A stretch of 64,000 nucleotides of DNA from Aureimonas sp. AU12 (GTDB lineage Bacteria > Pseudomonadota > Alphaproteobacteria > Rhizobiales > Rhizobiaceae): assembly GCF_001463705.1 (NCBI RefSeq), contig NZ_BBWH01000010.1, positions 94,283-158,282 on the forward strand, read 5' to 3'. Every line of letters begins with the position of its first letter. The stretch's first letter is position 1. A program made the translations under genes and the position numbers. The notes under the pieces were generated by a model, which did not search any database, had not been told where the DNA came from, and saw only the letters and a program-made list of their open reading frames with translations. This document shows positions 48,549-59,479 of the stretch, in pieces.

Positions 48549-49450
48549 GATGCGTCCCTCACCATCCAAGCCAAGAGTTCGCCGAAGCTGTGGCCCGCCG
48601 CGCGCGCGATGTCGGGCACCAGAGAGGTTCCGGTCATGCCGGGCTGCGTGTTGATCTCCAGCCAGACGAGTTCGCCGGACTTGTCGTCGTAGCGAAAGTC
48701 CGAGCGCGAGACGCCACGGCAGCCCATCGCCTTGTGGGCGGCGAGCGCGTGTTCCTGAACCTTGCGCGCCACCGGCGCGGGAATGCCCGCGGGGATCACG
48801 TGGTTCGAGCCGCCCGGCGCGTATTTCGCGTCGTAATCGTAGAAGGCATGGTCGTTAGAGGTGATCTCGCAGACCTCGAGCGCGACGTCGCCCATCACGG
48901 CGCAGGTCAGTTCACGGCCGGGAATGTAGCGCTCGACCATCACGGTCTCGCCGAAGCTCCAGTCCGAGGACATCAGCTCCTGCGGGGGATGGGCGTGGTC
49001 GGCGCGCACGATGAAGACGCCGAAGGACGAGCCTTCCGCCACCGGCTTGACGACGTAGGGGGTTGGCATGGCGTGGGCGCGCCCGGCGACGCGGCGGTCG
49101 ACAAGCCTGGAGTCGGCCAGCGGGATTTTCGCGGCGCGCGCGATGATCTTGGCCTTTTCCTTGTTCATCGACAGGGCGGAGGCCAGAACGCCCGAATGGG
49201 TGTAGGGAATCTCAAGGAATTCGAGGATGCCCTGGATCGTGCCGTCCTCGCCGAACGGCCCGTGCAGCGCGTTGAACGCGACGTCCGGCGCCAGCTCCGT
49301 CAGCACCCGCGCGATGTCGCGATCGACATCGACGCGCGTGACGCGAAAGCCTTCGGCCTCGAGCGCGTCGGCACAGGCTGTTCCCGAGGCGAGGCTCACC
49401 GGCCGCTCCGTCGAAACGCCTCCGAACAACACCGCGACATGCAAGGTCAT
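48536..49450 (-). CDS. ddl: D-alanine--D-alanine ligase
   Basis: 304 residues, an ATP-grasp enzyme. The opening [50 protein letters not shown] and [16 protein letters not shown] are the Ddl signatures. It makes the D-Ala-D-Ala dipeptide for MurF. It is the first gene of the ddl-ftsQ-ftsA(-ftsZ) unit; a perfect CtrA box lies 54 bases upstream. Confidence 0.96.
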   Translation of the reverse strand: MTLHVAVLFGGVSTERPVSLASGTACADALEAEGFRVTRVDVDRDIARVLTELAPDVAFNALHGPFGEDGTIQGILEFLEIPYTHSGVLASALSMNKEKAKIIARAAKIPLADSRLVDRRVAGRAHAMPTPYVVKPVAEGSSFGVFIVRADHAHPPQELMSSDWSFGETVMVERYIPGRELTCAVMGDVALEVCEITSNDHAFYDYDAKYAPGGSNHVIPAGIPAPVARKVQEHALAAHKAMGCRGVSRSDFRYDDKSGELVWLEINTQPGMTGTSLVPDIARAAGHSFGELLAWMVRDASCRR

Positions 49451-49504
49451 CGACCCAAATTCCCACTCGACCCAACTCGAAGACCATTCATCGCCCGTCG
49501 ATGG

Positions 49505-49519
49505 TTAAGCGGTGGTTAA
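49505..49519. promoter_or_regulatory. CtrA binding site (TTAA-N7-TTAA)
   Basis: An exact full CtrA consensus, TTAA, seven bases, TTAA, in the gap between ddl and the divergent metallophosphoesterase. It lies 54 bases from the ddl ATG and 183 bases from the phosphoesterase ATG. CtrA is the cell-cycle master regulator of Alphaproteobacteria and controls ftsQA in Caulobacter. A GANTC methylation site lies nearby (49568-49572). Confidence 0.7.
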
Positions 49520-49701
49520 CCGGACGAAGCCTGCGAAAGAAAATCGTAAGGGCGTTCCGAAAGGCGGGATTCACCTTCTTCGTCCACGCGCAAACGCGGC
49601 GATTTTGCGGGCGTCGAGGGCGACGAAGGGAACCATGAACAAACGCCCATGTTTCGAAGCCGCCGCGCTCACGCGGACTTGATGATGGAGGGACGGGCCT
49701 G

Positions 49702-50820
49702 ATGCTGTGCTGGATGCAGTTCGGAGATCTCCACGCCTGCGAGCAAGACGACTGGGCGAGCTTCCATCTCTTCGAGCGGCTGGTGGAAGCGGCCAATTCC
49801 GAACTGCCCGGCCTCGTCGATCTCGCGGTGCTACCCGGCGACAACGCCAATCATGCGACCGAAGAGCAGTTCCGGCGCATTGGCGAGGTGGCGCGCCGGC
49901 TCAAGCTGCCGCTGCATGCGCTACCGGGCGACCATGACTTCGAGACCGGCACGCTGGAAGAGTTCGAGCGGCATCTGGCGCACCGTCCCCTCCCCTATGG
50001 CGAGACGGTCGCGGGAACGCGCGTCCTGTTCTTCGACATCGTCTCGGCCGGCAGCGGCGGGCCGGATTTCCGGCTCGGCGCGGCGCAGACCCGCTGGCTG
50101 CGGCGCGAACTGGACGGGGCGCAGGATGCCGGGCAGCCGGCGGTCGTCTTCATGCATGCCTATCCCGGCGATCTGCATGCCGGGGCGGACGAGGTGGCGG
50201 GGCTGCTGGCCGCAGGCGGAGTGCGCTTTGTGGGCACCGGCCACACCCATTACAACGAACTCTTGAACGACGGTCGCGTCGTCTACGCCGCGACGCGCTC
50301 GACCGGCGAGATCGAAGAGCCCGGCGGGCCCGGCTTCTCGCTCGGCGCGCTCGACGGCGACGTCGTGAGCTGGCGCTTCAAGCCGCTCGAGACACCCTGG
50401 CCTTTCACGCTGATCACCGCACCGGCCGATCTCAGGCTCGTCACCGACCCGCAGTCGCGGGGCCAAGTGCCGGACGGCGGCTTCACGATCCGCGCCAAGG
50501 TCTTCGGCCGGGACGTGGCCTCGGTTCGCGCTGAAATTGGCGGGGCGACGATCGAGTTGGTGTCGCAGGGCGACGGCGTCTGGTCGGCGCCGTCCGGCCC
50601 CATGGCGGAGGGGCTGCACGGCCTCGCGGTCACGGCGCGCTCGTCCATCGGGGTCGAGGATACCGATCGCGTCGAGGTGCTGGTGCGCGGCCCCCGCGAG
50701 CGGCCGCGCCGGGGCGAGGTGTTCGCGCTGGGGCGCGACGTGCATTCGGTCGGGCCCTGGCCGGCGAAGGGCATTCCCGGTGGCCAGCTCGGGCCCAACA
50801 AGAACGGGCTCAAATGGTGA
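49702..50820 (+). CDS. Calcineurin-like metallophosphoesterase with C-terminal Ig-like domain
   Basis: 372 residues. Metal motifs: FGDLHA (D9, H11), LPGDNANH (D47), PGDHD (76-79), FMHAYPGDLHA (H152) and GTGHTHYN (H181, H183), a CpdA-like class III pattern. The C-terminal part (about 255-345) reads as a beta-sandwich, Ig-like domain (GGFTIRAKVFGRDVASVRAEIGG ... RVEVLVRG). No signal peptide is visible. The start at 49702 follows GGAGGG. It is the only plus-strand gene between murB and ddl, so it interrupts the dcw cluster and ends 12 bases from the convergent murB stop. Substrate unknown. Confidence 0.82.
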   Translation: MLCWMQFGDLHACEQDDWASFHLFERLVEAANSELPGLVDLAVLPGDNANHATEEQFRRIGEVARRLKLPLHALPGDHDFETGTLEEFERHLAHRPLPYGETVAGTRVLFFDIVSAGSGGPDFRLGAAQTRWLRRELDGAQDAGQPAVVFMHAYPGDLHAGADEVAGLLAAGGVRFVGTGHTHYNELLNDGRVVYAATRSTGEIEEPGGPGFSLGALDGDVVSWRFKPLETPWPFTLITAPADLRLVTDPQSRGQVPDGGFTIRAKVFGRDVASVRAEIGGATIELVSQGDGVWSAPSGPMAEGLHGLAVTARSSIGVEDTDRVEVLVRGPRERPRRGEVFALGRDVHSVGPWPAKGIPGGQLGPNKNGLKW

Positions 50821-50832
50821 CGCGGTTCACCC

Positions 50833-51786
50833 TCAGGGCGTGAAGGGATCCACCGCCGCGCCCTCCGCGAAGGTACCGAGCCGCTTGATCTCCCATTCGA
50901 GGAGAAGGCCGGAGGTCTCGAAAACGCGCTGGCGCACGGTCTCGCCGAGCTGTTCGAGATCATGGCCGGTGGCGTCGGCCGCGTTGATCATGAAGTTGCA
51001 GTGGAGCGCCGACATCTCGGCGCCCCCGATGCGAAGGCCCCGGCACCCCGCCCGATCGATCTCCTTCCACGCCGACGTGCCCGCCGGGTTCTTGAAGGTC
51101 GAGCCGCCGGTCTTCTCGCGCACCGGCTGCACGGTCTCGCGGTGGTGTTGCACCTCGACCATCGCCGCACGGATCTCGTGCGGGGCGGTCAAAGGCCCCT
51201 CGAAGACGGCCGAAACGAAGATCAGGTCCTCCGGCGCATCGGCGTGGCGGTAGGAATAGCCCAAGTCCGCACGGCTCAGCACATGGAGGCGGCCCTGGCG
51301 GTCGAGCGCGCGGGCCTCCACCAGCCGGTCCGCCGTTTCGACGCCATTGGCCCCCCCGTTCATGCGAATGGCGCCGCCGATCGAGCCGGGAATGCCATGA
51401 AGGAAGTGGAAGCCGCCGATGCCCGCCTCCAGCGCGACCGCCGCGACGCGCTTGTCGGACGCCGCCGCGCCGGCGCGGATGCGCCCGTCGCCGATCGCCT
51501 CGACCTCGCCGAAGCCCTTGGCGGGCAGGCGCAGCACCACGCCGCGCACCCCGCCCTCGCGCACGAGCAGGTTGGAGCCGATGCCGACCACGGTCAGCGG
51601 CACCTCGGCGGGAAGTGCGGAGAGGACCGCCGCCAGATCCGCCTCGTCGGCCGGTTGGACCATGAGGTCCGCCGGGCCGCCGGTGCGGAACCAGGTGATC
51701 TTGGCGAGATCGGCGGCCGGCGTCAGCTTGCCGCGAAAGCCGAGCGCGGGGTCCGAGAGATGGCCTTGAAGCTCGGCCGGCGTCAT
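50833..51786 (-). CDS. murB: UDP-N-acetylenolpyruvoylglucosamine reductase
   Basis: 317 residues from ATG at 51786, which overlaps the murC stop as ATGA; a longer frame to 51867 lies inside murC. FAD-binding segments [28 protein letters not shown] and [17 protein letters not shown] are clear, as are the active-site GGSTFKNP and the late [15 protein letters not shown]. It reduces the enolpyruvyl group to give UDP-MurNAc. It is the last gene of the mur run before the inserted phosphoesterase. Confidence 0.96.
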   Translation of the reverse strand: MTPAELQGHLSDPALGFRGKLTPAADLAKITWFRTGGPADLMVQPADEADLAAVLSALPAEVPLTVVGIGSNLLVREGGVRGVVLRLPAKGFGEVEAIGDGRIRAGAAASDKRVAAVALEAGIGGFHFLHGIPGSIGGAIRMNGGANGVETADRLVEARALDRQGRLHVLSRADLGYSYRHADAPEDLIFVSAVFEGPLTAPHEIRAAMVEVQHHRETVQPVREKTGGSTFKNPAGTSAWKEIDRAGCRGLRIGGAEMSALHCNFMINAADATGHDLEQLGETVRQRVFETSGLLLEWEIKRLGTFAEGAAVDPFTP

Positions 51787-53201
51787 GAGGTCCGGCCCGC
51801 CTCCAGCGCGTCGAGTTCTCCAGGCAGGGCATAGGCCCAATGCGTGATCGAGCCGGCCCCGAGGCACACGACCATGTCGCCCCGCCGGGCGATCGAATGG
51901 ACGAGCGGCGCCAGTTCCGCCGGGCCGTCGATGAGGCGCGCGTCGCGATGGCCGCCGAGCTTCAGGCGTTCCACCAGCATCTCGGAATTGACGAACTCGA
52001 TCGGCTCCTCGCCGGCCGCATAGACCGGCGCGAGGATCACCGTGTCGGCATCGTTGAAACAGGCCGCGAAGTCGGCGAACAGGCTCTGCAGGCGCGTGTA
52101 GCGGTGCGGCTGCACCACGGCGACGACGCGGCCGCCCGTGGCCGAGCGCGCTGCCGACAGGACGGCGCGGATCTCGACGGGGTGGTGGCCGTAGTCGTCG
52201 TAGATGTCGATGCCGCCGGACTGGCCGGTGTGGGTGAAGCGGCGCTTGACGCCGCCGAAGCCCCCGAGCCCCTTGCGGATCGCCTCGTCGGAAATGCCGA
52301 TGCGGTAGGCGACGGCGAGCGCGGCGGTGGCGTTCGACACGTTGTGGCGGCCGGGCATCGGCAGCACGAGATCATCGAGCGTCGTGGTCTCGCCGGTGAT
52401 GCGGTCGCGGATCGTCACGTCGAAGGTCGAGGTCGATCCCTTGGCGCGCACGTTCTGGAAACGTACGTCGGCCTGCAGGTTCTCGCCATAGGTGATGATG
52501 CGGCGGTCCTCGATCTCGGAGACGAGCGTCTGCACCTCCGGATGGTCGAGGCACATTACCGCGAACCCGTAGAAGGGCACGTTCTCGACGAAGGCGCGGA
52601 AGGCCGAGCGCACCTTGTCGAAGGTGCCGTAATGGTCGAGATGCTCGGGATCGATATTGGTGACGACGGCGACATCGGCCGGCAGCTTGAGGAAGGTGCC
52701 GTCGCTCTCGTCGGCCTCCACCACCATCCAGTTGCCCTCGCCCATGCGGGCGTTGGTGCCGTAGGCGTTGATGATGCCGCCGTTGACGACGGTCGGGTCC
52801 ATGCCGCCGGCATCGAGCAGCGTTGCGACCATCGAGGTCGTCGTGGTCTTGCCGTGCGTTCCGCCGATGGCGATCGCCTGCCGGAAGCGCATCAGCTCGG
52901 CCAGCATCTCGGCGCGCCGCACGATCGGCAGCAGGCGCTCGCGCGCCGAGGCGAGCTCGGGATTGGAGCGCTTGATCGCGGTGGAGACGACGACGACCTC
53001 GGCGAGACCCAGGTTCTCGGCGGCGTGGCCGATATGGATGGTGACGCCGAGCTCGCGCAGCCGCGTGACGTTGGCGTTCTCGCTCGCGTCCGAACCCTGC
53101 ACGGTGTAGCCGAGATTGACGAGCACTTCGGCAATGCCGCTCATGCCGATGCCGCCGATGCCGATGAAATGCACCGGGCCGATATTGGGCGGCATCTTCA
53201 T
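51783..53201 (-). CDS. murC: UDP-N-acetylmuramate--L-alanine ligase
   Basis: 472 residues. The start at 53201 follows GAAGGAG; upstream in-frame sequence belongs to mur[19 protein letters not shown] binds the UDP-sugar, GGTHGKTTT (113-121) binds ATP, and [14 protein letters not shown] and [10 protein letters not shown] follow. It adds L-Ala to UDP-MurNAc. murG precedes it by 28 bases and murB follows with a 4-base overlap. Confidence 0.97.
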   Translation of the reverse strand: MKMPPNIGPVHFIGIGGIGMSGIAEVLVNLGYTVQGSDASENANVTRLRELGVTIHIGHAAENLGLAEVVVVSTAIKRSNPELASARERLLPIVRRAEMLAELMRFRQAIAIGGTHGKTTTTSMVATLLDAGGMDPTVVNGGIINAYGTNARMGEGNWMVVEADESDGTFLKLPADVAVVTNIDPEHLDHYGTFDKVRSAFRAFVENVPFYGFAVMCLDHPEVQTLVSEIEDRRIITYGENLQADVRFQNVRAKGSTSTFDVTIRDRITGETTTLDDLVLPMPGRHNVSNATAALAVAYRIGISDEAIRKGLGGFGGVKRRFTHTGQSGGIDIYDDYGHHPVEIRAVLSAARSATGGRVVAVVQPHRYTRLQSLFADFAACFNDADTVILAPVYAAGEEPIEFVNSEMLVERLKLGGHRDARLIDGPAELAPLVHSIARRGDMVVCLGAGSITHWAYALPGELDALEAGRTS

Positions 53202-53229
53202 GGCGCGCTCCTTCAAACTTTTGGAAATG

Positions 53230-54333
53230 TCAGCGGGTGAAAGCCGCGCCCGGCATAGACGCCACGAGGTCGGCGAGCAACCGCGCGGCATCCGGGATGC
53301 CGTTCGACCGGGCCACCTGCGCCGTGGTCTCGGCAAAGGACGGATCCTCCGCCACGTCGCGGATGAAGCCGGCGAGCTTGGCCGGCGTCAGCTCCGACTG
53401 GCGGGCGAGCGTCGCGCCGTCCTCGCTCGTCAGCCGCGCGGCATTGGCGGCCTGGTCGTGGTCCAGCGCATAGGGGTACGGCACGAGGATCGAGGGCCGG
53501 CCGATGACGCAGATCTCCGAGACCGTCGAGGCCCCGGAGCGGCTGACCACGAGATGCGCCGCACCGATGCGCGCCGCCATGTCGGAAAAGAAGGGCGAGA
53601 CCTCGGCGGGAATGCCGGCCGTCTCGTAAAAGGCGCGAACCTGCGCCTCGTCTTCCGCTCGGGCCTGCTGGGTCACGCGCAACCGGGCGCGAAGCTCGGG
53701 CGACATCAGCTCGATCGCCGCCGGCACGGCCTTGGAGAAGAACTGCGCGCCCTGGCTGCCGCCGAAAACCACGAGGTTGAACGGCGCCGTGCCCCGGCTC
53801 GCATGATAGGGCGTTGCCGCGGCCTCCAGCACGGCGGGGCGCACCGGGTTGCCGGTCACGGTGGTCTTGGCGCTCAGTGCGGGGTCGGGATGGATCTGCG
53901 GGATTCCGGCGGCGATCCGGCGCACGCGCGAGGCGAGGAAGCGGTTGGCGCGCCCCATCACCGCGTTCTGCTCGTGGATGAGTGTCGGCAGGCGCTGCTG
54001 CACCGCCGCCATCATCGGCGGGATCGTCGGATAGCCGCCGAACCCGACGACAGCCGCCGGCTTCAGCTCCTTCATCAGCACGATCGCAGCCCGGTAGCCG
54101 CGCCAGAGCGTGCGCCCGGCCTTCAAAACCTTCAGCGGGTTGTGCGAGCCGAAGGTGGCGGAGGGAATGACGTGGACCGCATCGGCCGGAAACGCGCCGG
54201 CATAGCGCCCAGCCCGCTCGTCGGTCGCCAGATGAACCGTGAAGCCGCGGCTCTTCAACTCGTGCGCCAGCGCCTCGGCCGGAAAGAGATGGCCGCCGGT
54301 TCCGCCGGCGCACAGAAGGATCGGAGAACTCAT
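53230..54333 (-). CDS. murG: UDP-GlcNAc--lipid I GlcNAc transferase
   Basis: 367 residues from ATG at 54333. The Gly-rich loop [10 protein letters not shown] (10-19), [25 protein letters not shown] and the donor-site [11 protein letters not shown] are diagnostic. MurG adds GlcNAc to lipid I at the inner face of the membrane to make lipid II. It starts 16 bases after the ftsW stop. Confidence 0.97.
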   Translation of the reverse strand: MSSPILLCAGGTGGHLFPAEALAHELKSRGFTVHLATDERAGRYAGAFPADAVHVIPSATFGSHNPLKVLKAGRTLWRGYRAAIVLMKELKPAAVVGFGGYPTIPPMMAAVQQRLPTLIHEQNAVMGRANRFLASRVRRIAAGIPQIHPDPALSAKTTVTGNPVRPAVLEAAATPYHASRGTAPFNLVVFGGSQGAQFFSKAVPAAIELMSPELRARLRVTQQARAEDEAQVRAFYETAGIPAEVSPFFSDMAARIGAAHLVVSRSGASTVSEICVIGRPSILVPYPYALDHDQAANAARLTSEDGATLARQSELTPAKLAGFIRDVAEDPSFAETTAQVARSNGIPDAARLLADLVASMPGAAFTR

Positions 54334-54349
54334 GGGCGAACCGGAGCTT

Positions 54350-55519
54350 TCAGCGGGCGGCGGCCGGCGCGCCGTGGAACACGAGGGTCCGGTCCACGAG
54401 GCGGTCGGTCTGCGAGGCGTTCTCGGGACGCTTGCGGGTGAGCGCCAGCACGAAGCCGGCACCGATGGCAACCGCCAGCATCGAGGAGCCGCCGTAGGAG
54501 ATGAAGGGAAGCGTCATGCCCTTGGCGGGCATCAGCTGCAGGTTCACGGCCATGTTGATGATCGACTGCAGGCCGAAGAGCATCACCAGCCCGGAGATGG
54601 CGAGCCGGCAGAACGTGTCGCGCTGCTGGAAGGCGACGTTGAGCCCGCGAATGACGATGAAGCAGAACACCGCCGTCAGCGCCATGCAGGAGATGATGCC
54701 GAACTCCTCGGCGATGACCGAATAGGCGAAGTCGGTGTGGCTGTCGGGCAGCAGGCGCTTAACGGTGCCCTCGCCCGGCCCCTGGCCGAGCCAGCCGCCG
54801 CGCATGATCGCCTCCTTCGCCGTGTCGGTCTGGAACGTGTCGCCCTCGCCCGTGGTGAAGCGGTCGATACGCGAGGCGACGTGCGGGAAGACGAAGTAGG
54901 CGAGGCCGAAGCCGGCGACGCCGATGCCGCCGAGCACCACGATCCAGAGCCAGGGCAGGCCGGCCATGAAGAACAGGCCGCCCCAGACGCCGGTGGTGAG
55001 GATCGTCTGGCCGAGATCGGGCTGCGCCACCAGCAGCGCGCAGACCACGAAGAGCAGCATGATCGAGAAGAGGTTGCCGGGCACGTCCTTGCGGCGCGAG
55101 CGCTCGGCGAAGAGCCAGGCGCAGACCACGACGAAGGACGGCTTCATGAACTCGGAGGGCTGGATCGTCAGCGGCCCGAAGCTCATCCAGCGCCGGGCGC
55201 CCTTCACTTCCATGCCGAAGAACAGCGCCAGCACCATGAGCAGCAGCGCGCCGCCGAGCATGATCACGGACATGCGGCGGATGCCGCGCGGCGACAGGAG
55301 CGAGGTCGCCAGCATCGCGACGATCGAGGGAAAGAGGAAGAGCGCGTGCCGCTTGACGAAGTGGAACGGCTCGAGCCCGATCTTCTCGGCCACCGGCGGG
55401 CTGGCGGCGAAGGACAGCACCATGCCCCCGATCATCAGGACGAGGAACGCCGCCAGGAACCAGCGGTCGATCGACCACCACCAGTCGGTGATGAGGCCCT
55501 TCTTGGCGCGGCTGGCCAT
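54350..55519 (-). CDS. ftsW: Septal peptidoglycan polymerase FtsW
   Basis: 389 residues, ten predicted transmembrane segments, SEDS family. Conserved features: [10 protein letters not shown] and [21 protein letters not shown] (holding catalytic-loop residues), then [11 protein letters not shown] and [17 protein letters not shown]. FtsW works with FtsI as the septal glycan polymerase. It starts 3 bases after the murD stop. Confidence 0.96.
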   Translation of the reverse strand: MASRAKKGLITDWWWSIDRWFLAAFLVLMIGGMVLSFAASPPVAEKIGLEPFHFVKRHALFLFPSIVAMLATSLLSPRGIRRMSVIMLGGALLLMVLALFFGMEVKGARRWMSFGPLTIQPSEFMKPSFVVVCAWLFAERSRRKDVPGNLFSIMLLFVVCALLVAQPDLGQTILTTGVWGGLFFMAGLPWLWIVVLGGIGVAGFGLAYFVFPHVASRIDRFTTGEGDTFQTDTAKEAIMRGGWLGQGPGEGTVKRLLPDSHTDFAYSVIAEEFGIISCMALTAVFCFIVIRGLNVAFQQRDTFCRLAISGLVMLFGLQSIINMAVNLQLMPAKGMTLPFISYGGSSMLAVAIGAGFVLALTRKRPENASQTDRLVDRTLVFHGAPAAAR

Positions 55520-55522
55520 GGT

Positions 55523-56920
55523 CTACCCCTTGCGGAACAGTTGGATCGCGGGGAGCTCTTCCACCGCGCGGCGGAAGCTTTCGCCCCGAACCTCGAAATT
55601 GCGAAACTGGTCGAAACTCGCGCAGGCCGGCGACAGGAGCACGACCTCCTCCTCGCCCGACCGGGCGGCGTCGCGCGCCGCGTTCTCGACCGCGACGTCC
55701 AACGTACCCGATATTTCGTAAGGAATTCGTTCACCAAGACTGGCGGCGAAGGCGGGTGCGGCCTCGCCGATCAGGTAGGCCTTGGCGATGCGCGAAAAGA
55801 GCGGCTCAAGCGTGGCGATGCCGCCCTCCTTGGGCAGACCGCCGGCGATCCAGTGGATGCGCTCGAAGCTCGCCAGCGCCGGGGCGGCGGCATCGGCATT
55901 GGTGGCCTTGGAATCGTTGACGAAGAGGACCCGGCCCTGGCGCCCGATCTCCTCCATGCGATGCACGAGGCCGGGAAAGCTGGCGAGGCCGGCCTGGATC
56001 TCGGCGTCGCCAAGCCCGAGCGCGCGCAGCGTCGCGACCGCGGCGGCCGCGTTCTGGCCGTTGTGGCGCCCGCGTAGCGAGCCGATACCGTCGAGCGGAA
56101 ACTCGGCGAGCGTTGCGCCCTCTTCCGCGACCACGATGGTCGAGCCCTGGAGGAAGATGCCGGTCTCCAGCACCTTGTCCTTCGAGATGCGCACGACGAC
56201 GTTGCCCTCGCTCTCGTGCCAGTCGGCGATCCCCGCGCACAGATCGTCGTCGACGCCGATCACCGCGGTTCCCGCGTCCTTCAGCAGCCGGGCCTTGATC
56301 GCGGCATAGTTCTCCATCGTGCCGTGCCGGTCGAGATGGTCGGGCGTCAGGTTGAGGAGAATGCCGACGGTCGGGCGGATCGAGGGCGTCAGGTCGATCT
56401 GGTAGGAGGAGCACTCGACGACGTAGGTCCGCTCGGGCGCGAGCGGATCGAGCGTCAACACCGCGACGCCGATATTGCCGCCGAGCTGCGTGTCGCGGCC
56501 TGCATGCTGCAGGCAATGGGCGATGAGCGCCGTGGTGGTGGACTTGCCGTTGGTGCCGGTGATCGCGACGAAGGGCGCGCGGGGCGGCCCGGCCGCGTCG
56601 CGCTCCCTCATGAAGATCTCGATGTCGCCGATGATCGGCACGCCGGCCTCGCGCGCCAGATCCGCCGCCCAGTGGGGCTTAGGATGCGTCAGCGGCACGC
56701 CGGGCGAGAGCACGAGCGTCTCGATGCGCGACCAGTCGATCTCGTGCAGATCGCCCGTCGGCAGGCCCTCGGCTGCCGCTGCCGCGACGCTTTTCGGATT
56801 GTCGTCGAAGGCGACGAGCCGGGCGCCACCGGCCTGCAGCGCGCGCGCCGTCGCAAGGCCCGAGCCGCCGAGGCCGAACAGGGCGACGGATCGATCCTTG
56901 AAGGTGCTCGCTGCGATCAT
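55523..56920 (-). CDS. murD: UDP-N-acetylmuramoylalanine--D-glutamate ligase
   Basis: 465 residues. The N-terminal Rossmann start [18 protein letters not shown], the ATP loop GTNGKSTTT (122-130), [11 protein letters not shown] and [10 protein letters not shown] are the MurD signatures. It adds D-Glu to UDP-MurNAc-L-Ala. It lies 10 bases downstream of mraY and directly before ftsW. Confidence 0.97.
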   Translation of the reverse strand: MIAASTFKDRSVALFGLGGSGLATARALQAGGARLVAFDDNPKSVAAAAAEGLPTGDLHEIDWSRIETLVLSPGVPLTHPKPHWAADLAREAGVPIIGDIEIFMRERDAAGPPRAPFVAITGTNGKSTTTALIAHCLQHAGRDTQLGGNIGVAVLTLDPLAPERTYVVECSSYQIDLTPSIRPTVGILLNLTPDHLDRHGTMENYAAIKARLLKDAGTAVIGVDDDLCAGIADWHESEGNVVVRISKDKVLETGIFLQGSTIVVAEEGATLAEFPLDGIGSLRGRHNGQNAAAAVATLRALGLGDAEIQAGLASFPGLVHRMEEIGRQGRVLFVNDSKATNADAAAPALASFERIHWIAGGLPKEGGIATLEPLFSRIAKAYLIGEAAPAFAASLGERIPYEISGTLDVAVENAARDAARSGEEEVVLLSPACASFDQFRNFEVRGESFRRAVEELPAIQLFRKG

Positions 56921-56930
56921 CCGGCCGCCC

Positions 56931-58013
56931 TCAGCGCAGTTTCAGGGTGGAAAGGCCGACGAAGGCCAGAAGCAACGCGATGATCCAGAAGCGCACGACG
57001 ACCTGGCTTTCGGTCCAGCCGAGCTTCTCGAAGTGGTGGTGGATCGGCGCCATGAGGAAGACGCGCTTGCCGGTGAGCTTGAACGAAGCCACCTGGATGA
57101 TCACGGACAGCGCCTCGATGACGAAGAGACCGCCGATGACGGCGAGCACCAGTTCATGCTTCGTCGCCACCGCGATCGTGCCGACGAGGCCGCCGAGCGC
57201 CAGCGATCCCGTGTCGCCCATGAAGATCGCGGCCGGCGGCGCGTTGAACCAGAGGAAGCCGAGCCCCGCGCCGATCACCGCGCCGCAGACCACTGCGAGT
57301 TCGCCGGTGCCGATGACGTAGTGGATCTGCAGGTAGTTGGCGAAGTTGGTGTTGCCGGCGAGATAGGCGATGAGGCCGAAGGCGCCCGCCGCGATCATGA
57401 TCGGCATGATGGCGAGGCCGTCGAGCCCGTCGGTCAGGTTCACCGCGTTGCCGGCGGCGACGATCACGAAGGCGGCGAAGACGGCGTAGAACCAACCGAG
57501 ATCGACGAGCAGCGCCTTGACGAACGGAATCGAAAGCGAGGTCGCGAAGGTGCCGGTCTGCGCGTAGATCATCATCACGGCGGCGGCGGCGGCGATGATG
57601 AACTCGAAGGCGAGCCGCAGCTTGCCGGAGAAGCCCATGTGGCTCTGCTTCGTCACCTTCAGGTAGTCGTCGTAGAAGCCGATGGCGCCGAAGCCCATCG
57701 TCACCACCAGCACCGTCCAGACATAGATGTTGGTGAGATCGGCCCAGAGAAGGGTCGCGACGAGGAAGCCCGACAGGATCATCAGGCCGCCCATCGTCGG
57801 CGTGCCCGCCTTCTTGAAATGGGTCTGCGGCCCGTCGGCGCGGATCGGCTGGCCGCGGCCCTGGCGGATCCGCAGGTTGGAGATGATCGACGGCCCGAAC
57901 AGGAACACGGCGATGAACGAGGTGATCAGGGCGCCGCCGGTGCGGAAGGTGATGTAGCGAAAGACGTTGAAGAACTGGGCGTCTTCGGCGAGGGCCGCGA
58001 GATAGGTGAACAT
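56931..58013 (-). CDS. mraY: Phospho-N-acetylmuramoyl-pentapeptide transferase
   Basis: 360 residues with ten transmembrane segments. [25 protein letters not shown] (the DD motif), [11 protein letters not shown] and the HHHFEKLGW loop are all intact. MraY moves phospho-MurNAc-pentapeptide to undecaprenyl phosphate, making lipid I. It starts 5 bases after murF and is followed by murD. Confidence 0.98.
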   Translation of the reverse strand: MFTYLAALAEDAQFFNVFRYITFRTGGALITSFIAVFLFGPSIISNLRIRQGRGQPIRADGPQTHFKKAGTPTMGGLMILSGFLVATLLWADLTNIYVWTVLVVTMGFGAIGFYDDYLKVTKQSHMGFSGKLRLAFEFIIAAAAAVMMIYAQTGTFATSLSIPFVKALLVDLGWFYAVFAAFVIVAAGNAVNLTDGLDGLAIMPIMIAAGAFGLIAYLAGNTNFANYLQIHYVIGTGELAVVCGAVIGAGLGFLWFNAPPAAIFMGDTGSLALGGLVGTIAVATKHELVLAVIGGLFVIEALSVIIQVASFKLTGKRVFLMAPIHHHFEKLGWTESQVVVRFWIIALLLAFVGLSTLKLR

Positions 58014-58018
58014 AGGTT

Positions 58019-59479
58019 TCAGGCTCCCTGCCCAAATGCGTGTGGGGCAGGCTCACCCGGAACGGGCGGGGCGAATTCGCGGATCAGGTCGTCCACCACC
58101 TTGGAGAAGCCGATGCTCTTGGACGCCTTCATCATGACGACGTCGCCGGCGCGAAGATGGCGGCGCAGGCTTGTCCGAACCTCGTCGGCCGAGCCGAGCC
58201 ATTCGTGCCTGACGAGGCGTTCGAGCGCGGTGTCGAGGACCCGCATCTCTTCGCCAGCCAACAGAACGAGATCGGGGCGCGCGGCCATCAGCGCCTCCGC
58301 GAGTTCGCCGTGGAGATCGCGCGAGAAGGCGCCGAGTTCGAGCATGTCGCCGAGGACCGCGATGCGCCGCCCGCCCTCGCCCGGCGACGCGCCGGCCAGC
58401 AGCGAGAGCGCGGCGTGCATCGAGGTCGGGTTGGCGTTGTAGCTCTCGTCGATGAGCACCGCCTCGCCGCCGTCCGGCAGCGCGAGGCGGTGGCGCTCGC
58501 CACGCCCCTTGCCGGCGCGCCATGAACCGAGCGCCTCGGCGGCGGCGACGACGTCCGCGCCCGCAAGATCGGCGGCGCCGAGCACCGCGAGGACGTTCTG
58601 GACCAGATGGCGCCCGGCCGACGGTAGGCGCAGGCGCACGTCGGTGCCGTCGATGCGTGCGGCAAAGGCCGAGCCCTCGCCCGCCGTCTCGAAGCGTTGC
58701 AGCCGATAGTCCACCCCCTCGGCTTCGCCGAAGGTGGTGATGCGCGTCACGCCCTCCGCCTCGGCCATGGCCCGCAGCAGCGGCTCCAGCGGATCGTCGG
58801 CGTTGAGGACGGCGGTGCCGCCGGGCACGAGGCCCTCGAAGATCTCGGCCTTGGCCTCGGCGATCTCCTGCAGATCGCGGAAGAAGCCGAGATGGGCGGG
58901 CGCGATCAGCGTGACGATGGCGACATGCGGGCGCACGAGCTTGACGAGCGGCCGGATCTCGCCGGGATGGTTCATGCCGATCTCGAACACGGCAAAGCGC
59001 GCGTCGGCCGGCAGGCGCGAGAGCGACAGCGGTACGCCCCAGTGATTGTTGAACGAGGCGGCGGAGGCATGGACGCTGCCCTGCGGCTCCAGCGCGTGGC
59101 GCAAAGCTTCCTTCGTCGTGGTCTTGCCGACGCTGCCGGTGACGGCGACGACGCGCGCCGTGGTGCGGGCCCGCGCCGCGGCGCCGAGCTTTTCCAACGC
59201 GCCGAGCACATCGTCGACGACGAGGAGCGCGATGTTGAGCGCGCCGAGTGCCGGCAGGCGTTCCTTCGACACGACGAGGAGCGAGGCCCCGGCGGCGGTG
59301 GCCTGGCGCAGAAAGGCATGACCGTCGAACTGGTCGCCGCGGATCGCGAAGAAGGCGTCACCCGGCTGCAGCGAGCGCGTGTCGATCGAGACGCCGGTGA
59401 CAGCGGCCGGCAGCGTGCCGATCGGGCGCGCGCCCGTCGCCGCGGCGATGGCCTCGCCGGTCCAGAGCGGGGCGGTCAT
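58019..59479 (-). CDS. murF: UDP-MurNAc-tripeptide--D-Ala-D-Ala ligase
   Basis: 486 residues. The ATP loop is [11 protein letters not shown] (112-122), followed by [25 protein letters not shown] and [15 protein letters not shown]. It adds D-Ala-D-Ala to the tripeptide precursor. The ATG overlaps the murE stop by four bases (ATGA). Confidence 0.97.
   Translation of the reverse strand: MTAPLWTGEAIAAATGARPIGTLPAAVTGVSIDTRSLQPGDAFFAIRGDQFDGHAFLRQATAAGASLLVVSKERLPALGALNIALLVVDDVLGALEKLGAAARARTTARVVAVTGSVGKTTTKEALRHALEPQGSVHASAASFNNHWGVPLSLSRLPADARFAVFEIGMNHPGEIRPLVKLVRPHVAIVTLIAPAHLGFFRDLQEIAEAKAEIFEGLVPGGTAVLNADDPLEPLLRAMAEAEGVTRITTFGEAEGVDYRLQRFETAGEGSAFAARIDGTDVRLRLPSAGRHLVQNVLAVLGAADLAGADVVAAAEALGSWRAGKGRGERHRLALPDGGEAVLIDESYNANPTSMHAALSLLAGASPGEGGRRIAVLGDMLELGAFSRDLHGELAEALMAARPDLVLLAGEEMRVLDTALERLVRHEWLGSADEVRTSLRRHLRAGDVVMMKASKSIGFSKVVDDLIREFAPPVPGEPAPHAFGQGA

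Noticed and set aside
56475..58442. A 655-codon plus-strand frame opposite murD, mraY and murF
   Set aside because: It crosses three real genes and their junctions; the protein is a His/Glu/Arg-rich shadow.
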